NCBI GenBank assembly: GCA_964549945.1
Contig: CAZJXD010000001.1
Span: 1 to 64,000, forward strand
Length of the DNA stretch: 64,000 bases
Source of the DNA: B25-G16 sp964549945
Lineage (GTDB): Bacteria; Desulfobacterota; DSM-4660; Desulfatiglandales; B25-G16
Direction of reading: 5' to 3'
In this document: positions 44,102 to 52,216 of the stretch, one piece after another
Numbering within the stretch: position 1 is the first letter of the stretch
How the letters are laid out: every line of letters starts with the position of its first letter
Notes under the pieces: generated by a model
Database searches by the model: none
The model's input: only the letters and a program-made list of their open reading frames with translations
Told to the model about the DNA's origin: nothing
Position numbers and translations under genes: made by a program

Positions 44102-44764
44102 ATGGATATGTGGGGTATCTTCATAGGGCTGGTGATAGGGGCGTATCTGTTGGCCTCGATCCCCTTTGGCCTCGTAGTCGGGAGAAGAGTACGGGGGCTG
44201 GATATCACGAAGGTAGGGAGCGGCAACATTGGGGCCACCAACGTGGCCCGAGAGGTCGGCCTCACATGGGGGATTGTAACCCTTCTGGCGGATGCCCTCA
44301 AGGGATTCATCCCTGTTTTAGCCGTGCCTTACCTTTTGGGGGCATCACCGGAAATAGATGAGGCCGTGAGGGGGCTGGTTGGTCTGGCAGCGTTATTGGG
44401 CCACCAATTCCCGGTGTACAATCGTCTCAAGGGGGGGAAGGGGGTCGCTACGTGTCTCGGGATATTTTTGGCCATCTCTCCGATTTCGTGTCTGTTTTCC
44501 GGAGCGATATTCCTTATCGTGGTCGCGATGTGGAGGTACATCTCCATGGGCTCAATGGCTGCTGCCATGAGCATGCCCGGGTGGTTATTCATAAGGGGTC
44601 ACTCGGATTTTTTGATCATTTCCTCCATGGCAATGTCCCTTTTGATCATGTTCAGGCATAGGGATAATATCCGGAGGTTAGTCAAGGGGAATGAGAGGAG
44701 ATGGCACATCAGGGGAAATCACAATAATCGATCTATCAGACGGCCGAGTTCCTCATCGGAATAG
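44102..44764 (+). CDS. plsY: acyl-phosphate:glycerol-3-phosphate acyltransferase
   Basis: First step of phospholipid synthesis, using acyl-phosphate. A 220-residue membrane protein with five helices and the PlsY signatures SIPFGLVVG, GSGNIGATNVAR, GHQFPVYNRLKGGKGVATCLG and MFRHRDNIRRL. The C-terminal tail beyond about residue 200 is basic and overlaps the end of parB by 46 nt convergently. Confidence 0.94.
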   Translation: MDMWGIFIGLVIGAYLLASIPFGLVVGRRVRGLDITKVGSGNIGATNVAREVGLTWGIVTLLADALKGFIPVLAVPYLLGASPEIDEAVRGLVGLAALLGHQFPVYNRLKGGKGVATCLGIFLAISPISCLFSGAIFLIVVAMWRYISMGSMAAAMSMPGWLFIRGHSDFLIISSMAMSLLIMFRHRDNIRRLVKGNERRWHIRGNHNNRSIRRPSSSSE

Positions 44765-45561
44765 AACTCTATGATGATCCTCCCCTTGTTATCCCTCTTC
44801 GTGATAGTGACCTTGGTGCCCAGGGATCGCTGAAGGTCCTTGGCCAGGGACTTTATGTATTGATCACCTTCAACTCCCTGCTCCTTTTGCTTTGGCGGGG
44901 CGTGGAGCTTCTTCGCCAGTGATTCCGTCTGACGAACGGACAGCGCCTTCTTGATGATGAGATCCCTGAGCGTGCGTTGTGCCAGTGGAGATTCGATGCT
45001 CACGAGAACCCGTGCATGGCCCGTGCTCAACTGGTCGTCTATGAGGTCCTGTTGAATGATTGACGGGAGCCTCAGCAGCCTTAGGAAATTGGCAATGGTG
45101 GACCGATCCTTGCCAATCCTTGTTGAGAGCGCTTCCTGGGTGAGATTGAACCGTTGCATGAGTTCCTGGTAGGCCGATGCCTCCTCGATGGGATTGAGGT
45201 CCTTGCGCTGTAAATTCTCAACTAACGCCAATTCCAGCGCCTCGGAAGGGGATGCATCCCTTACCCATGCGGGGATTGTATCGAGCCCTGCCTTTTGGGC
45301 TGCCCTCCAGCGCCTCTCCCCTGCTATGAGCTGGAATCCATCCTTTGTCCTCGTAACGAGTATGGGCTGGATAATCCCTTTCTCCTTTATAGAGTTCGCC
45401 AATTCGGTGAGCTCATCGTCGCTGAACTTCTGTCGCGGTTGATTGGGATTCGGCGAGATGGCATCAATGGGACAATATAAAAAACCCCTCTCATCTTCCA
45501 GGACGGCCCCTTCTGGAAATAAGGCCGATAATCCCCTTCCAAGAGACTTACGTTTGGGCAC
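44719..45561 (-). CDS. parB: chromosome partitioning protein ParB
   Basis: CTPase and parS-binding protein of 280 residues. The N-terminus is GLGRGLSALF-like (KRKSLGRGLSALFPEG), then the CTP-binding ParB/Srx motif ITVTR...LIAGERRWRAAQKAG, the HTH with LTQEALSTRIGKDRSTIANFLRLL and a C-terminal dimerisation domain. parS lies upstream of parA, 0.8 kb away. Overlaps parA by 14 nt, coupled. Confidence 0.96.
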   Translation of the reverse strand: MPKRKSLGRGLSALFPEGAVLEDERGFLYCPIDAISPNPNQPRQKFSDDELTELANSIKEKGIIQPILVTRTKDGFQLIAGERRWRAAQKAGLDTIPAWVRDASPSEALELALVENLQRKDLNPIEEASAYQELMQRFNLTQEALSTRIGKDRSTIANFLRLLRLPSIIQQDLIDDQLSTGHARVLVSIESPLAQRTLRDLIIKKALSVRQTESLAKKLHAPPKQKEQGVEGDQYIKSLAKDLQRSLGTKVTITKRDNKGRIIIEFYSDEELGRLIDRLL

Positions 45562-46330
45562 CTCTATTTCCTCCGTGTAGTATTATTTCCCTTGCGAGCT
45601 CGAGATAGCTCTGGGCCCCTTTTGATCGAATGTCATAAAGGATGATCGGTTTCCCGTAACTTGATGCCTCGCTTAGGGATACGTTCCGCGGAATGACCGT
45701 TTGGAACACAGAGCCTTTGAGATGGTGACGTACTTCATCTGCAACATGATATGATAAATTGTTTCGTCGATCGAACATGGTCAACAGTACCCCGAACATG
45801 GACAGGGACGGATTCAGCCCCTTCTTGACCAACCTGATGGTGTTTAGTAACTGGGTGAGGCCTTCCATGGCGAGATATTCGCATTGAAGCGGAACAAGAT
45901 AACGATCCGCCGCGGTAAGGGCATTCAGCGTGAGGAACCCAAGTGAAGGGGGGCAATCCATAAATATATAGTCATATTGATCCCTCAGTTTGGATACAAT
46001 ATTATGTAGAAGATATTCCCTATTCTCTTTGGAAAACATCTCCACCTCAGCGCCATACAGGTCGGGGTTTGCCCCGATGAGTTTGAGCATGGGGACCTCC
46101 GTATCGAGGATCACCTCACCCTCAACCCTTTCCCCCAAGAGTAAGTCGTAGATGCTCGGGTTCAGGCCTGAGGGATCCACCCCTAAAGAGGTGGTGGCAT
46201 TTCCCTGGGGGTCGCAGTCCAAGAGAAGGCACCGTTTCTCGGCCACAGCAATCGATGCGGATAGATTGACGGCAGTCGTTGTTTTGCCAACGCCCCCTTT
46301 TTGATTCACGATAGATATTACCGACCCCAT
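45548..46330 (-). CDS. parA: chromosome partitioning ATPase ParA (Soj)
   Basis: A 260-residue Walker ATPase with the deviant Walker A IVNQKGGVGKTTTAVNLSA, DCDPQGNATTSLG and DCPPSLGFLTLNAL. No N-terminal HTH, so it is the chromosomal Soj type. Starts 48 nt from the parS site and overlaps parB, forming the canonical par locus. Suggests the window lies in the origin-proximal part of the chromosome. Confidence 0.96.
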   Translation of the reverse strand: MGSVISIVNQKGGVGKTTTAVNLSASIAVAEKRCLLLDCDPQGNATTSLGVDPSGLNPSIYDLLLGERVEGEVILDTEVPMLKLIGANPDLYGAEVEMFSKENREYLLHNIVSKLRDQYDYIFMDCPPSLGFLTLNALTAADRYLVPLQCEYLAMEGLTQLLNTIRLVKKGLNPSLSMFGVLLTMFDRRNNLSYHVADEVRHHLKGSVFQTVIPRNVSLSEASSYGKPIILYDIRSKGAQSYLELAREIILHGGNRGAQT

Positions 46331-46610
46331 GCCTAGAACACAATGCTTGCAACGGGATTTACGTGCCCCTGAGAAAATGTTTCACGTGAAACATTGCACG
46401 ACTCATGATGACCCTCGCTCCCCCCTTTTTCCCTTCGTAGCGCCCTCTTCTCCCCTGTGCTCTCATGCATGTGTTTTATCGAAGGGCGGTACTCACGAAT
46501 CACAGGGGTTCGTTCGATGAAGAACATACACTGAAGAGAAAATATTCTCAAATCAAAAATCTTATTGATATTCTCTTCGAGGAAATGGAGACTTTTTGGA
46601 GATAAACATG
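46331..46610. other. interval between parA and the tRNA-Arg terminator
   Basis: Apart from parS this stretch contains no supportable gene. It must hold the parAB promoter (minus); I do not see a clear -35/-10 pair. Confidence 0.4.
46378..46393. promoter_or_regulatory. parS centromere site
   Basis: TGTTTCACGTGAAACA, a perfect 16-bp palindrome identical to the bacterial parS consensus, flanked by A and T that extend the dyad to 18 bp. It lies 48 nt upstream of the parA start, where ParB would load and spread. Confidence 0.95.
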
Positions 46611-46641
46611 AAAAGAGGACTTAGCCGAAATGGCTAAGTCC
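46611..46641 (-). terminator. rho-independent terminator of tRNA-Arg
   Basis: GGACTTAGCC (46617-46626) and GGCTAAGTCC (46632-46641) form a 10-bp stem with a 5-nt loop; on the minus strand it is followed by TCTTTT. It lies about 10 nt after the tRNA 3' end. Confidence 0.9.
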
Positions 46642-46651
46642 TTGAAATTAC

Positions 46652-46728
46652 TGGTGCGCCCAGCAGGATTCGAACCTGCGACCTACGGATTCGTAGTCCG
46701 TTACTCTATCCATCTGAGCTATGGGCGC
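46652..46728 (-). tRNA. tRNA-Arg (anticodon ACG)
   Basis: A 77-nt tRNA on the minus strand. Acceptor GCGCCCA pairs with TGGGCGC, the D arm is AGCTCAGATGGATAGAGT, the anticodon loop CTACGAA carries ACG (read as ICG after deamination), the T arm is CAGGTTCGAATCCTG and CCA is encoded. Confidence 0.95.
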
Positions 46729-46773
46729 GTCCGAGTATCAAATATGTTCCCCTTATGAGCGGGATGGTCTTTC

Positions 46774-47274
46774 TTAGTTAGTATGTGCTGAATGGAGGCT
46801 CGCGATCCGGCGAATGATCTCCGTTGTAGAAACCCCTGGGACAAGAGGGATTCGTTTCACCTCACCCCCCGTCTTTTTCACGATATCGGCCCCCACTATG
46901 TCCTTTTCGGCCCAGTCCGCGCCTTTCACGAGAACGTGCGGCTGAAGATATTCGATAATAGTCAGGGGATTGTCCTCGTCGAAGATCACCACCCCATCGA
47001 CAAAACAGAGCGCGGCAAGCAATTCCGCCCTTGCCCTCTGGGGCAGCAGGGGCCGGCCTTCCCCCTTGATGCTCCTTACGGATCTGTCGCTGTTGAGGCC
47101 GACAATCAGGCAATCTCCAAAGGCCTTTGCCTCGGAGAGGTAATGGATATGGCCCTGGTGAAGGATATCGAAACACCCGTTCGTAAACACTACCCGTTTA
47201 CCCTCCCCCTTCACTCTCTCGACGAACGATTTCATATCCAGTTGGGACTTTATCTTTGAAAGGAAGCCTTCCAT
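46774..47274 (-). CDS. rfaE2: D-glycero-beta-D-manno-heptose 1-phosphate adenylyltransferase
   Basis: Makes ADP-heptose for lipopolysaccharide core. A 166-residue cytidylyltransferase-fold protein with VVFTNGCFDILHQGHIHYL (HxGH motif), VGLNSDRSVRSIKG, the 'PLLPQRARAELL' segment and GVSTTEIIRRI. Only the transferase half of HldE is present, so the kinase must be a separate gene. It overlaps the end of the J-like/HTH gene by 25 nt on the same strand. Confidence 0.93.
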   Translation of the reverse strand: MEGFLSKIKSQLDMKSFVERVKGEGKRVVFTNGCFDILHQGHIHYLSEAKAFGDCLIVGLNSDRSVRSIKGEGRPLLPQRARAELLAALCFVDGVVIFDEDNPLTIIEYLQPHVLVKGADWAEKDIVGADIVKKTGGEVKRIPLVPGVSTTEIIRRIASLHSAHTN

Positions 47275-48070
47275 TCGAGAAACCTTTTCACATAGCCGTC
47301 CACCATATGACCCTCGTTCACGTTGAGAATTCTCGCGTAGGTCTTGAGAAAGCCCTTTAGATACACGAGGGCTGGAAGCTCCCCAAAGCGCTCCTCCTCA
47401 ATATCCTCCAATGTCTTTTTCGGTATGTTNNNNNNNNNNNNNNNNNNNNNNNNNNNNNNNNNNNNNNNNNNNNNNNNNNNNNNNNNNNNNNNNNNNNNNN
47501 NNNNNNNNNNNNNNNNNNNNNNNNNNNNNGAAGCTCCCCAAAGCGCTCCTCCTCAATATCCTCCAATGTCTTTTTCGGTATGTTTGTCTTTCTGTGTATA
47601 TCTTCAATGCTTATTTCTCTGGCGATCCTCAGCGCCCGAATATCCTTTCCCGATACTGTCGAGTTGATGTCGAGGAGATCAAAGCTGTTTTCAGCAGAGG
47701 CTATCGGGCCCTCCGTGGTTTTCTCCTCGGTGGGCAGGCTCTCGACCTTGACATCCCTCAGTTTGCCGTTGATGGTATCGGATTCCCTTAACGAGGAAAG
47801 ACCAAGATCTTCCGGGAAGATCTCCCCCCTCTCGAGTAATAGCTGATTGTACTCAGCCCTGAGATGGCCATTCGTAAGGGTTTTATACGCATCGACGAGT
47901 CGGGAGAGGATGAGCTCTCTCTCCTTCTGGGATAAAAGGGAGTAAGTGGGAATCGAGTCAGCAGAGTATATGCTCATGGCTTGGTCATACGCCCATCGAA
48001 CCTCCTGAGTTGATGCTTGAGGAGAGATATCGAGTAGTTCGTAATAGTTTTGCTCCGTGATTCGCTTCAT
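47250..48070 (-). CDS. J-domain-like protein fused to a RodZ-type HTH (gap-interrupted)
   Basis: With the artefactual gap removed, the frame has 222 codons. Residues 8-75 resemble a DnaJ domain (NYYELLDISPQASTQEVRWAYDQ ... RLVDAYKTLTNGHLRAEYNQLL), but the HPD motif needed to stimulate Hsp70 is replaced by SAD. An acidic linker follows, then from about 140 a RodZ-like HTH: LRIAREISIEDIHRKTNI, KKTLEDIEEERFGELPALVYLKGFLKTYAR. No transmembrane segment, unlike RodZ. It lies 3 nt after a MinD-like ATPase gene and overlaps rfaE2. It may act as an adaptor or localiser for the ATPase. Function unknown. Confidence 0.78.
47430..47529. other. 100-N scaffold gap with duplicated 55-bp flank
   Basis: The 55 nt before the Ns (47375-47429) are repeated exactly after them (47530-47584). 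Removing 155 nt gives a continuous 666-nt gene for the J-like/HTH protein. Both gaps in this scaffold have the same overlap length, as expected of a k-mer assembler. Confidence 0.95.
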
Positions 48071-48073
48071 TGC

Positions 48074-49054
48074 TTACCGCATCGCAGGATTGGGGTACTC
48101 CTTTGAGAAGCCCAGCCCCAGTTGATGCCGGGGGGATATTTTCTGAGTAATTTCAATAAGTTCCTCGAAGGCCTGGGAATAGGGATAATATGCCGTAAGG
48201 GGTTTCCTCTGAAGTAATCCCTTCCTAATTTTGCTATCATAGCTCACGCTTCCCAGGAAATCAATGGGGATACCGAAGTATTTCCTGGCGGCGATAGCCA
48301 GATTCTGTGCGATCATCCTGTCCCTGTTGGTCCTTACCTGGTTGACGATCAATTTGATATCCAGGCCCGAGAGGTAGTTCGCGATAGTAACCCCGAGGTT
48401 CGGTTCCAGCTTTTCAATGACATCTAACAGGTCGAAGACGGTCTCGAATGTGTGTCCTTCCCTCTGCCTGACCCCTTTGTCGATAAGGGACCTGACCACT
48501 TGTTGACTGACCGCATTTCTCAGATAGCGGAAAAGGAGGCCTTTCATAAAGCGGTAGGTATTCTCAATGGAAGTGGGCTCGGGCGAGGTGATAAGGATAC
48601 CGCAATTGGAGATGAGAAAGAAATCGAGGATATTAAAAGACGTACCAGGACCGAGATCGATCAATATATACTCATAGTTCAGTTTCTTGATGTTGTTCAG
48701 TATCCTCACCTTCTGTCCATAGGCGAGGTTCGCCATGCCGATCATATCCTTTGCGCCTGAGATGAGCTTGAGGTTGTTTATTCCGGTTTTGGAGATGACG
48801 CCGGTCATAGCCGATTTTCTCCTGGTGACGAAATCTGACAGGCTTAATGGCGGGGGTTCTAAGCCCAAGAATGTGTGCAGGTTGGCCGTTCCCAGATCGG
48901 CGTCTACCAGAAGCACATCGTTGCCCTTATCGGCAAGGCAGATACCGATACTCGCGGTGATGAGGCTCTTTCCGGTACCCCCCTTGCCGCCGCCCACGGA
49001 TAGGATATGGTTTTCGATTGTACGCCCTTTTGGTGTTGCCCTTTCTTCAGACAT
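48074..49054 (-). CDS. MinD/FlhG-like ATPase
   Basis: A 326-residue ParA/MinD superfamily ATPase. It has the deviant Walker A VGGGKGGTGKSLITASI, LLVDADLGTANLHTFLG (switch I) and YILIDLGPGTSFNILDFF (Walker B region). It is longer than MinD and lacks an obvious C-terminal amphipathic membrane helix; closest in style to FlhG/MinD-like regulators. It is directly upstream (3 nt) of the J-like/HTH protein gene, a probable partner. The ATG at 49054 is used; a GTG one codon earlier is possible. Confidence 0.88.
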   Translation of the reverse strand: MSEERATPKGRTIENHILSVGGGKGGTGKSLITASIGICLADKGNDVLLVDADLGTANLHTFLGLEPPPLSLSDFVTRRKSAMTGVISKTGINNLKLISGAKDMIGMANLAYGQKVRILNNIKKLNYEYILIDLGPGTSFNILDFFLISNCGILITSPEPTSIENTYRFMKGLLFRYLRNAVSQQVVRSLIDKGVRQREGHTFETVFDLLDVIEKLEPNLGVTIANYLSGLDIKLIVNQVRTNRDRMIAQNLAIAARKYFGIPIDFLGSVSYDSKIRKGLLQRKPLTAYYPYSQAFEELIEITQKISPRHQLGLGFSKEYPNPAMR

Positions 49055-49160
49055 CACGAGCCATCGCGATTGAGATGAAAAACAAGGTAACAGGTGATCG
49101 GGTGGATTGCAACTTTTTTCTAGGTCTTCGAGGCCTTATCTCGTTTCAGGGTATCCCCGT

Positions 49161-49898
49161 TCAATCGCCAATGGTTCTTGCCAGCGCGAGACAGATCACC
49201 TCGAGCGCTCCGGATTTTTTCAGCGTTTTGGCACATTCGTTGAGCGTGGACCCAGTGGTAAGGACATCATCGACCAGCAGCACTCTTGTACCCTTGAAGA
49301 TCGCCGCTGAGGTCACCGAAAAGGCTTTCGCAACGTTCCTTCTCCTCTCCTTCCTCCCAAGACCCGTTTGGGATGGAGTATCCCTTTTCCTGATGAGTGA
49401 CAGGTAGTCCAACAGGGTGCCAAGTTCTGAGGCCACGACCCTGGCCAACAAAAGACCCTGGTTGAAACCCCTCTCCCTCAATCTGTGCGTATGGAGGGGC
49501 ACGGGCACCGTCACGAATTCCTCCGGATGGGGCAGTAAGGTTCTCGCAAACCTCGACAACAAGCCCCCGAGGGGGGAGGCGAGGTGAGTTTCGGAGCTAT
49601 ATTTGAACCTCTGTATCGCGTTCATGAGCAGCCCCGCGTATAGATAGGGGGCTCTCATGGCATCGTACCACGGCATCCTCCTCATACAGTTTTCACAGGG
49701 ATGGTCCGGACCGCTTAAGGCGGGCAGCGGCATGCCGCACACGGAACACAGGGGATGTGTGATGGGCGTGAGGGCCCGTACACAGGGATCGCATATATGC
49801 CCTGGAGAGCGATGCTTTTCGCCGGGGGATAGGAACCGGCCGCAGAGGGGACATCGTGGAGGGTAGATAATGTCGAGCAACTGTGAGAATACCTTCAT
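49161..49898 (-). CDS. comF: ComF-family phosphoribosyltransferase-like protein
   Basis: A 245-residue protein. The N-terminal zinc finger has CPLCG, CDPC, CSVCG and CENC pairs; the PRTase-type domain ends with VLLVDDVLTTGSTLNECA, the PRPP loop. ComF proteins act in DNA uptake/competence or are of unknown role. A TATAAT box (49910-49905 on the minus strand) ends about 6 nt before the ATG at 49898, with TTCAAT 16 nt farther upstream, so the mRNA may be leaderless or the ATG at 49922 may be unused. The promoter lies in the 3' flank of groEL. Confidence 0.88.
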   Translation of the reverse strand: MKVFSQLLDIIYPPRCPLCGRFLSPGEKHRSPGHICDPCVRALTPITHPLCSVCGMPLPALSGPDHPCENCMRRMPWYDAMRAPYLYAGLLMNAIQRFKYSSETHLASPLGGLLSRFARTLLPHPEEFVTVPVPLHTHRLRERGFNQGLLLARVVASELGTLLDYLSLIRKRDTPSQTGLGRKERRRNVAKAFSVTSAAIFKGTRVLLVDDVLTTGSTLNECAKTLKKSGALEVICLALARTIGD

Positions 49899-49937
49899 GG
49901 AGGGTATTATACGCCATTTCATCTCCGATTGAAGATG

Positions 49938-49970
49938 AAAAAAGGGCGACCCTTTTCAGGGAGTCGCCCC
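49938..49970 (-). terminator. rho-independent terminator of groESL
   Basis: On the minus strand GGGCGACTCCC and GGGTCGCCC form a GC-rich stem with one bulge, followed by TTTTTTC. It lies about 30 nt after the groEL stop and reads in the groEL direction. Confidence 0.85.
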
Positions 49971-49998
49971 GAGCGTATGGCAATGATTTCTATTATGC

Positions 49999-51639
49999 CT
50001 ACATCATGCCGCCCATTCCGCCGTATCCACCTCCGGGGGGCATGGGCGGTGTTGCCGGTTCTTCCCTCGGCTTCTCGGCCACTAAGGCTTCGGTGGTCAA
50101 CATGAGCGCGGCCACTGATGCGGCATTCTGAAGGGCAAACCGCACCACCTTGGTGGGATCAATGATCCCGGCCTTGACAAGATCCTCATACTCACTTGTC
50201 TCGGCATTCAACCCAAAGGCGCCCTTTTCCGCCTTGACCTTCTCGACAACTACCGAGCCCTCCAGGCCTGCATTGTTGGCGATCTGCCGGAGCGGGTCTT
50301 CAAGGGCCCTCTTCACTATATTGAGGCCAAGCTGGTCGTCTCCCTCTAATTTCAATTTGGACAACGCATCGATGCATCTGAGGAGCGCAACCCCGCCACC
50401 GGGAACGATGCCCTCTTCCACGGCAGCCCTGGTCGCATTGAGGGCATCCTCAACCCGTGCCTTCTTCTCCTTCATCTCCGTCTCGGTCGCAGCTCCCACG
50501 TTGATGACCGCCACACCGCCGATCAACTTGGCAAGCCTCTCCTGAAGCTTTTCCCTATCATAATCCGAGGTGGTATCCTCGATCTGGGCCCTGATCTGTT
50601 TGACTCTCCCCTCCAGATCACTCCGGCTTCCGCCGCCATCGACGATGGTCGTGTTGTCCTTATCTATGTTGATTGTCTTTGCGGTGCCCAGATCATTGAC
50701 GCTCACGTTCTCAAGCTTCAAACCCAGATCCTCTGATATTACCTTGCCGCCGGTGAGGATGGCGATATCCTCCAGCATGGCCTTACGCCTGTCCCCAAAG
50801 CCGGGTGCCTTAACAGCTGCCACCTTAAGGGTTCCTCTCAGCTTGTTGACCACCAACGTGGCGAGTGCCTCGCCCTCCACATCTTCGGCTATAATGAGGA
50901 GTGGCTTTGCCATCTTGGCGATCTGCTCGAGCAAGGGAACCATATCCTTCATGTTGCTGATCTTCTTCTCATGGAGCAGGATGTAAGGCTCTTCCAAGGT
51001 AGCCTCCATCTTCTCTGGATCGGTAACGAAATAGGGGGATAGGTAGCCCCTGTCGAACTGCATTCCCTCGACGATCTCTAGGGTCGTCTCCATGCTCTTG
51101 GCCTCCTCAACGGTAATAACCCCCTCTTTTCCGACCTTGGCCATTGCCTCGGCGATGATGTTCCCGATAGTGCGATCGTTGTTCGCGGAGATTGTCCCAA
51201 CTTGAGAAATTTCCTGCTGCTCTTTTGTGGGATTTGACATCTTCTTGAGTTCCCCTACCACCGCATCTACTGCTTTCTCGATTCCGCGTTTCAAGGCCAT
51301 TGGATTGGCTCCTGCGGCGACGAGCTTTGAACCTTCGTGGTATATCGACTGGGCCAGGAGTGTGGCGGTTGTCGTTCCATCACCCGCGACGTCCGACGTC
51401 TTTGAGGCGACCTCTTTCACCATTTGGGCGCCCATGTTCTCGAACTTATCTTCGAGTTCAATCTCCTTGGCAACGGTAACACCATCCTTGGTTATGTTAG
51501 GGGATCCCCAGGATTTCTCAAGGATAACATTTCGTCCCTTAGGGCCAAGCGTTACCTTAACCGCCTCTGCCAGGGTATCAATGCCCCTCGATATCGCCTC
51601 CCTGGCCTTGATATCATATTTGATTTCCTTTGCAGCCAT
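49999..51639 (-). CDS. groL: 60-kDa chaperonin GroEL
   Basis: A 546-residue GroEL. N-terminal AAKEIKYDIKAREA, TLGPKGRNVILEKSWG, VAGDGTTTATLLAQ (ATP site with catalytic Asp), and a C-terminal Gly-Met-rich tail (GGGYGGMGGMM). Length and all ATPase motifs are normal. It folds proteins with GroES, encoded 29 nt upstream on the same strand. Followed by a strong terminator. Confidence 0.97.
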   Translation of the reverse strand: MAAKEIKYDIKAREAISRGIDTLAEAVKVTLGPKGRNVILEKSWGSPNITKDGVTVAKEIELEDKFENMGAQMVKEVASKTSDVAGDGTTTATLLAQSIYHEGSKLVAAGANPMALKRGIEKAVDAVVGELKKMSNPTKEQQEISQVGTISANNDRTIGNIIAEAMAKVGKEGVITVEEAKSMETTLEIVEGMQFDRGYLSPYFVTDPEKMEATLEEPYILLHEKKISNMKDMVPLLEQIAKMAKPLLIIAEDVEGEALATLVVNKLRGTLKVAAVKAPGFGDRRKAMLEDIAILTGGKVISEDLGLKLENVSVNDLGTAKTINIDKDNTTIVDGGGSRSDLEGRVKQIRAQIEDTTSDYDREKLQERLAKLIGGVAVINVGAATETEMKEKKARVEDALNATRAAVEEGIVPGGGVALLRCIDALSKLKLEGDDQLGLNIVKRALEDPLRQIANNAGLEGSVVVEKVKAEKGAFGLNAETSEYEDLVKAGIIDPTKVVRFALQNAASVAALMLTTEALVAEKPREEPATPPMPPGGGYGGMGGMM

Positions 51640-51668
51640 AATCTTCTCCTCCTCGAATGTTAGATTTA

Positions 51669-51962
51669 CTATTTAACGATGGCGATAATATCCTCTTCCT
51701 TCATGATGAGGTTTTCCTCGCCATCTATGGTAACCTCAGTTCCCGCATACTTGGAAAAGAGCACCTTATCACCCTCTTTCACGTCCAAGGGCACCTTAGC
51801 CTTGCCCTTGCCCTCGCTCTTTCCCGATCCCACAGCGATGACCGTTCCCATTATTGGCTTTTCCTTGGCGGTATCGGGGATGATAATACCCCCTTTCGTC
51901 TTCTCCTCTTCCTCAACCCTCTTTACGATTACTCGATCATGCAATGGTTTAATCTTCATCAT
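51669..51962 (-). CDS. groS: 10-kDa co-chaperonin GroES
   Basis: A 97-residue GroES: KIKPLHDRVIVKRVEEEEKTKGGI is the dome and mobile loop (GGIIIPDTAKEK), ending with EEDIIAIVK. Good AAGGAGG ribosome-binding site. Upstream I see TTGACA (52039-52034, minus) but no well-spaced -10, and no CIRCE inverted repeat (TTAGCACTC-N9-GAGTGCTAA), so HrcA control is not supported. Confidence 0.97.
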   Translation of the reverse strand: MMKIKPLHDRVIVKRVEEEEKTKGGIIIPDTAKEKPIMGTVIAVGSGKSEGKGKAKVPLDVKEGDKVLFSKYAGTEVTIDGEENLIMKEEDIIAIVK

Positions 51963-52216
51963 CGGCCTCCTTCTACCATATGGTTTGCTTGGGAAAAATT
52001 CTCAAGAAAAAAAAATAATATCGAAAATGGAAATGTCAAGTGCACGTATTTAAAAAAGTGCTCACGCAAGGAGCTGATCCTTCGCCTAAAATTCCCCAAT
52101 TGAAGCAACTAATCTGAAAAACATAAGAGATTTCTTGACATTATCGCTGCAGATAATTTAGCCTATTACTGTAGTGAAGGATATCAAATTTCCCTAACCT
52201 ACGAGGAGGAGAAGCC

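Noticed and set aside
51963..52140. CIRCE/HrcA operator upstream of groES
   Set aside because: No TTAGCACTC-N9-GAGTGCTAA or close variant is present.
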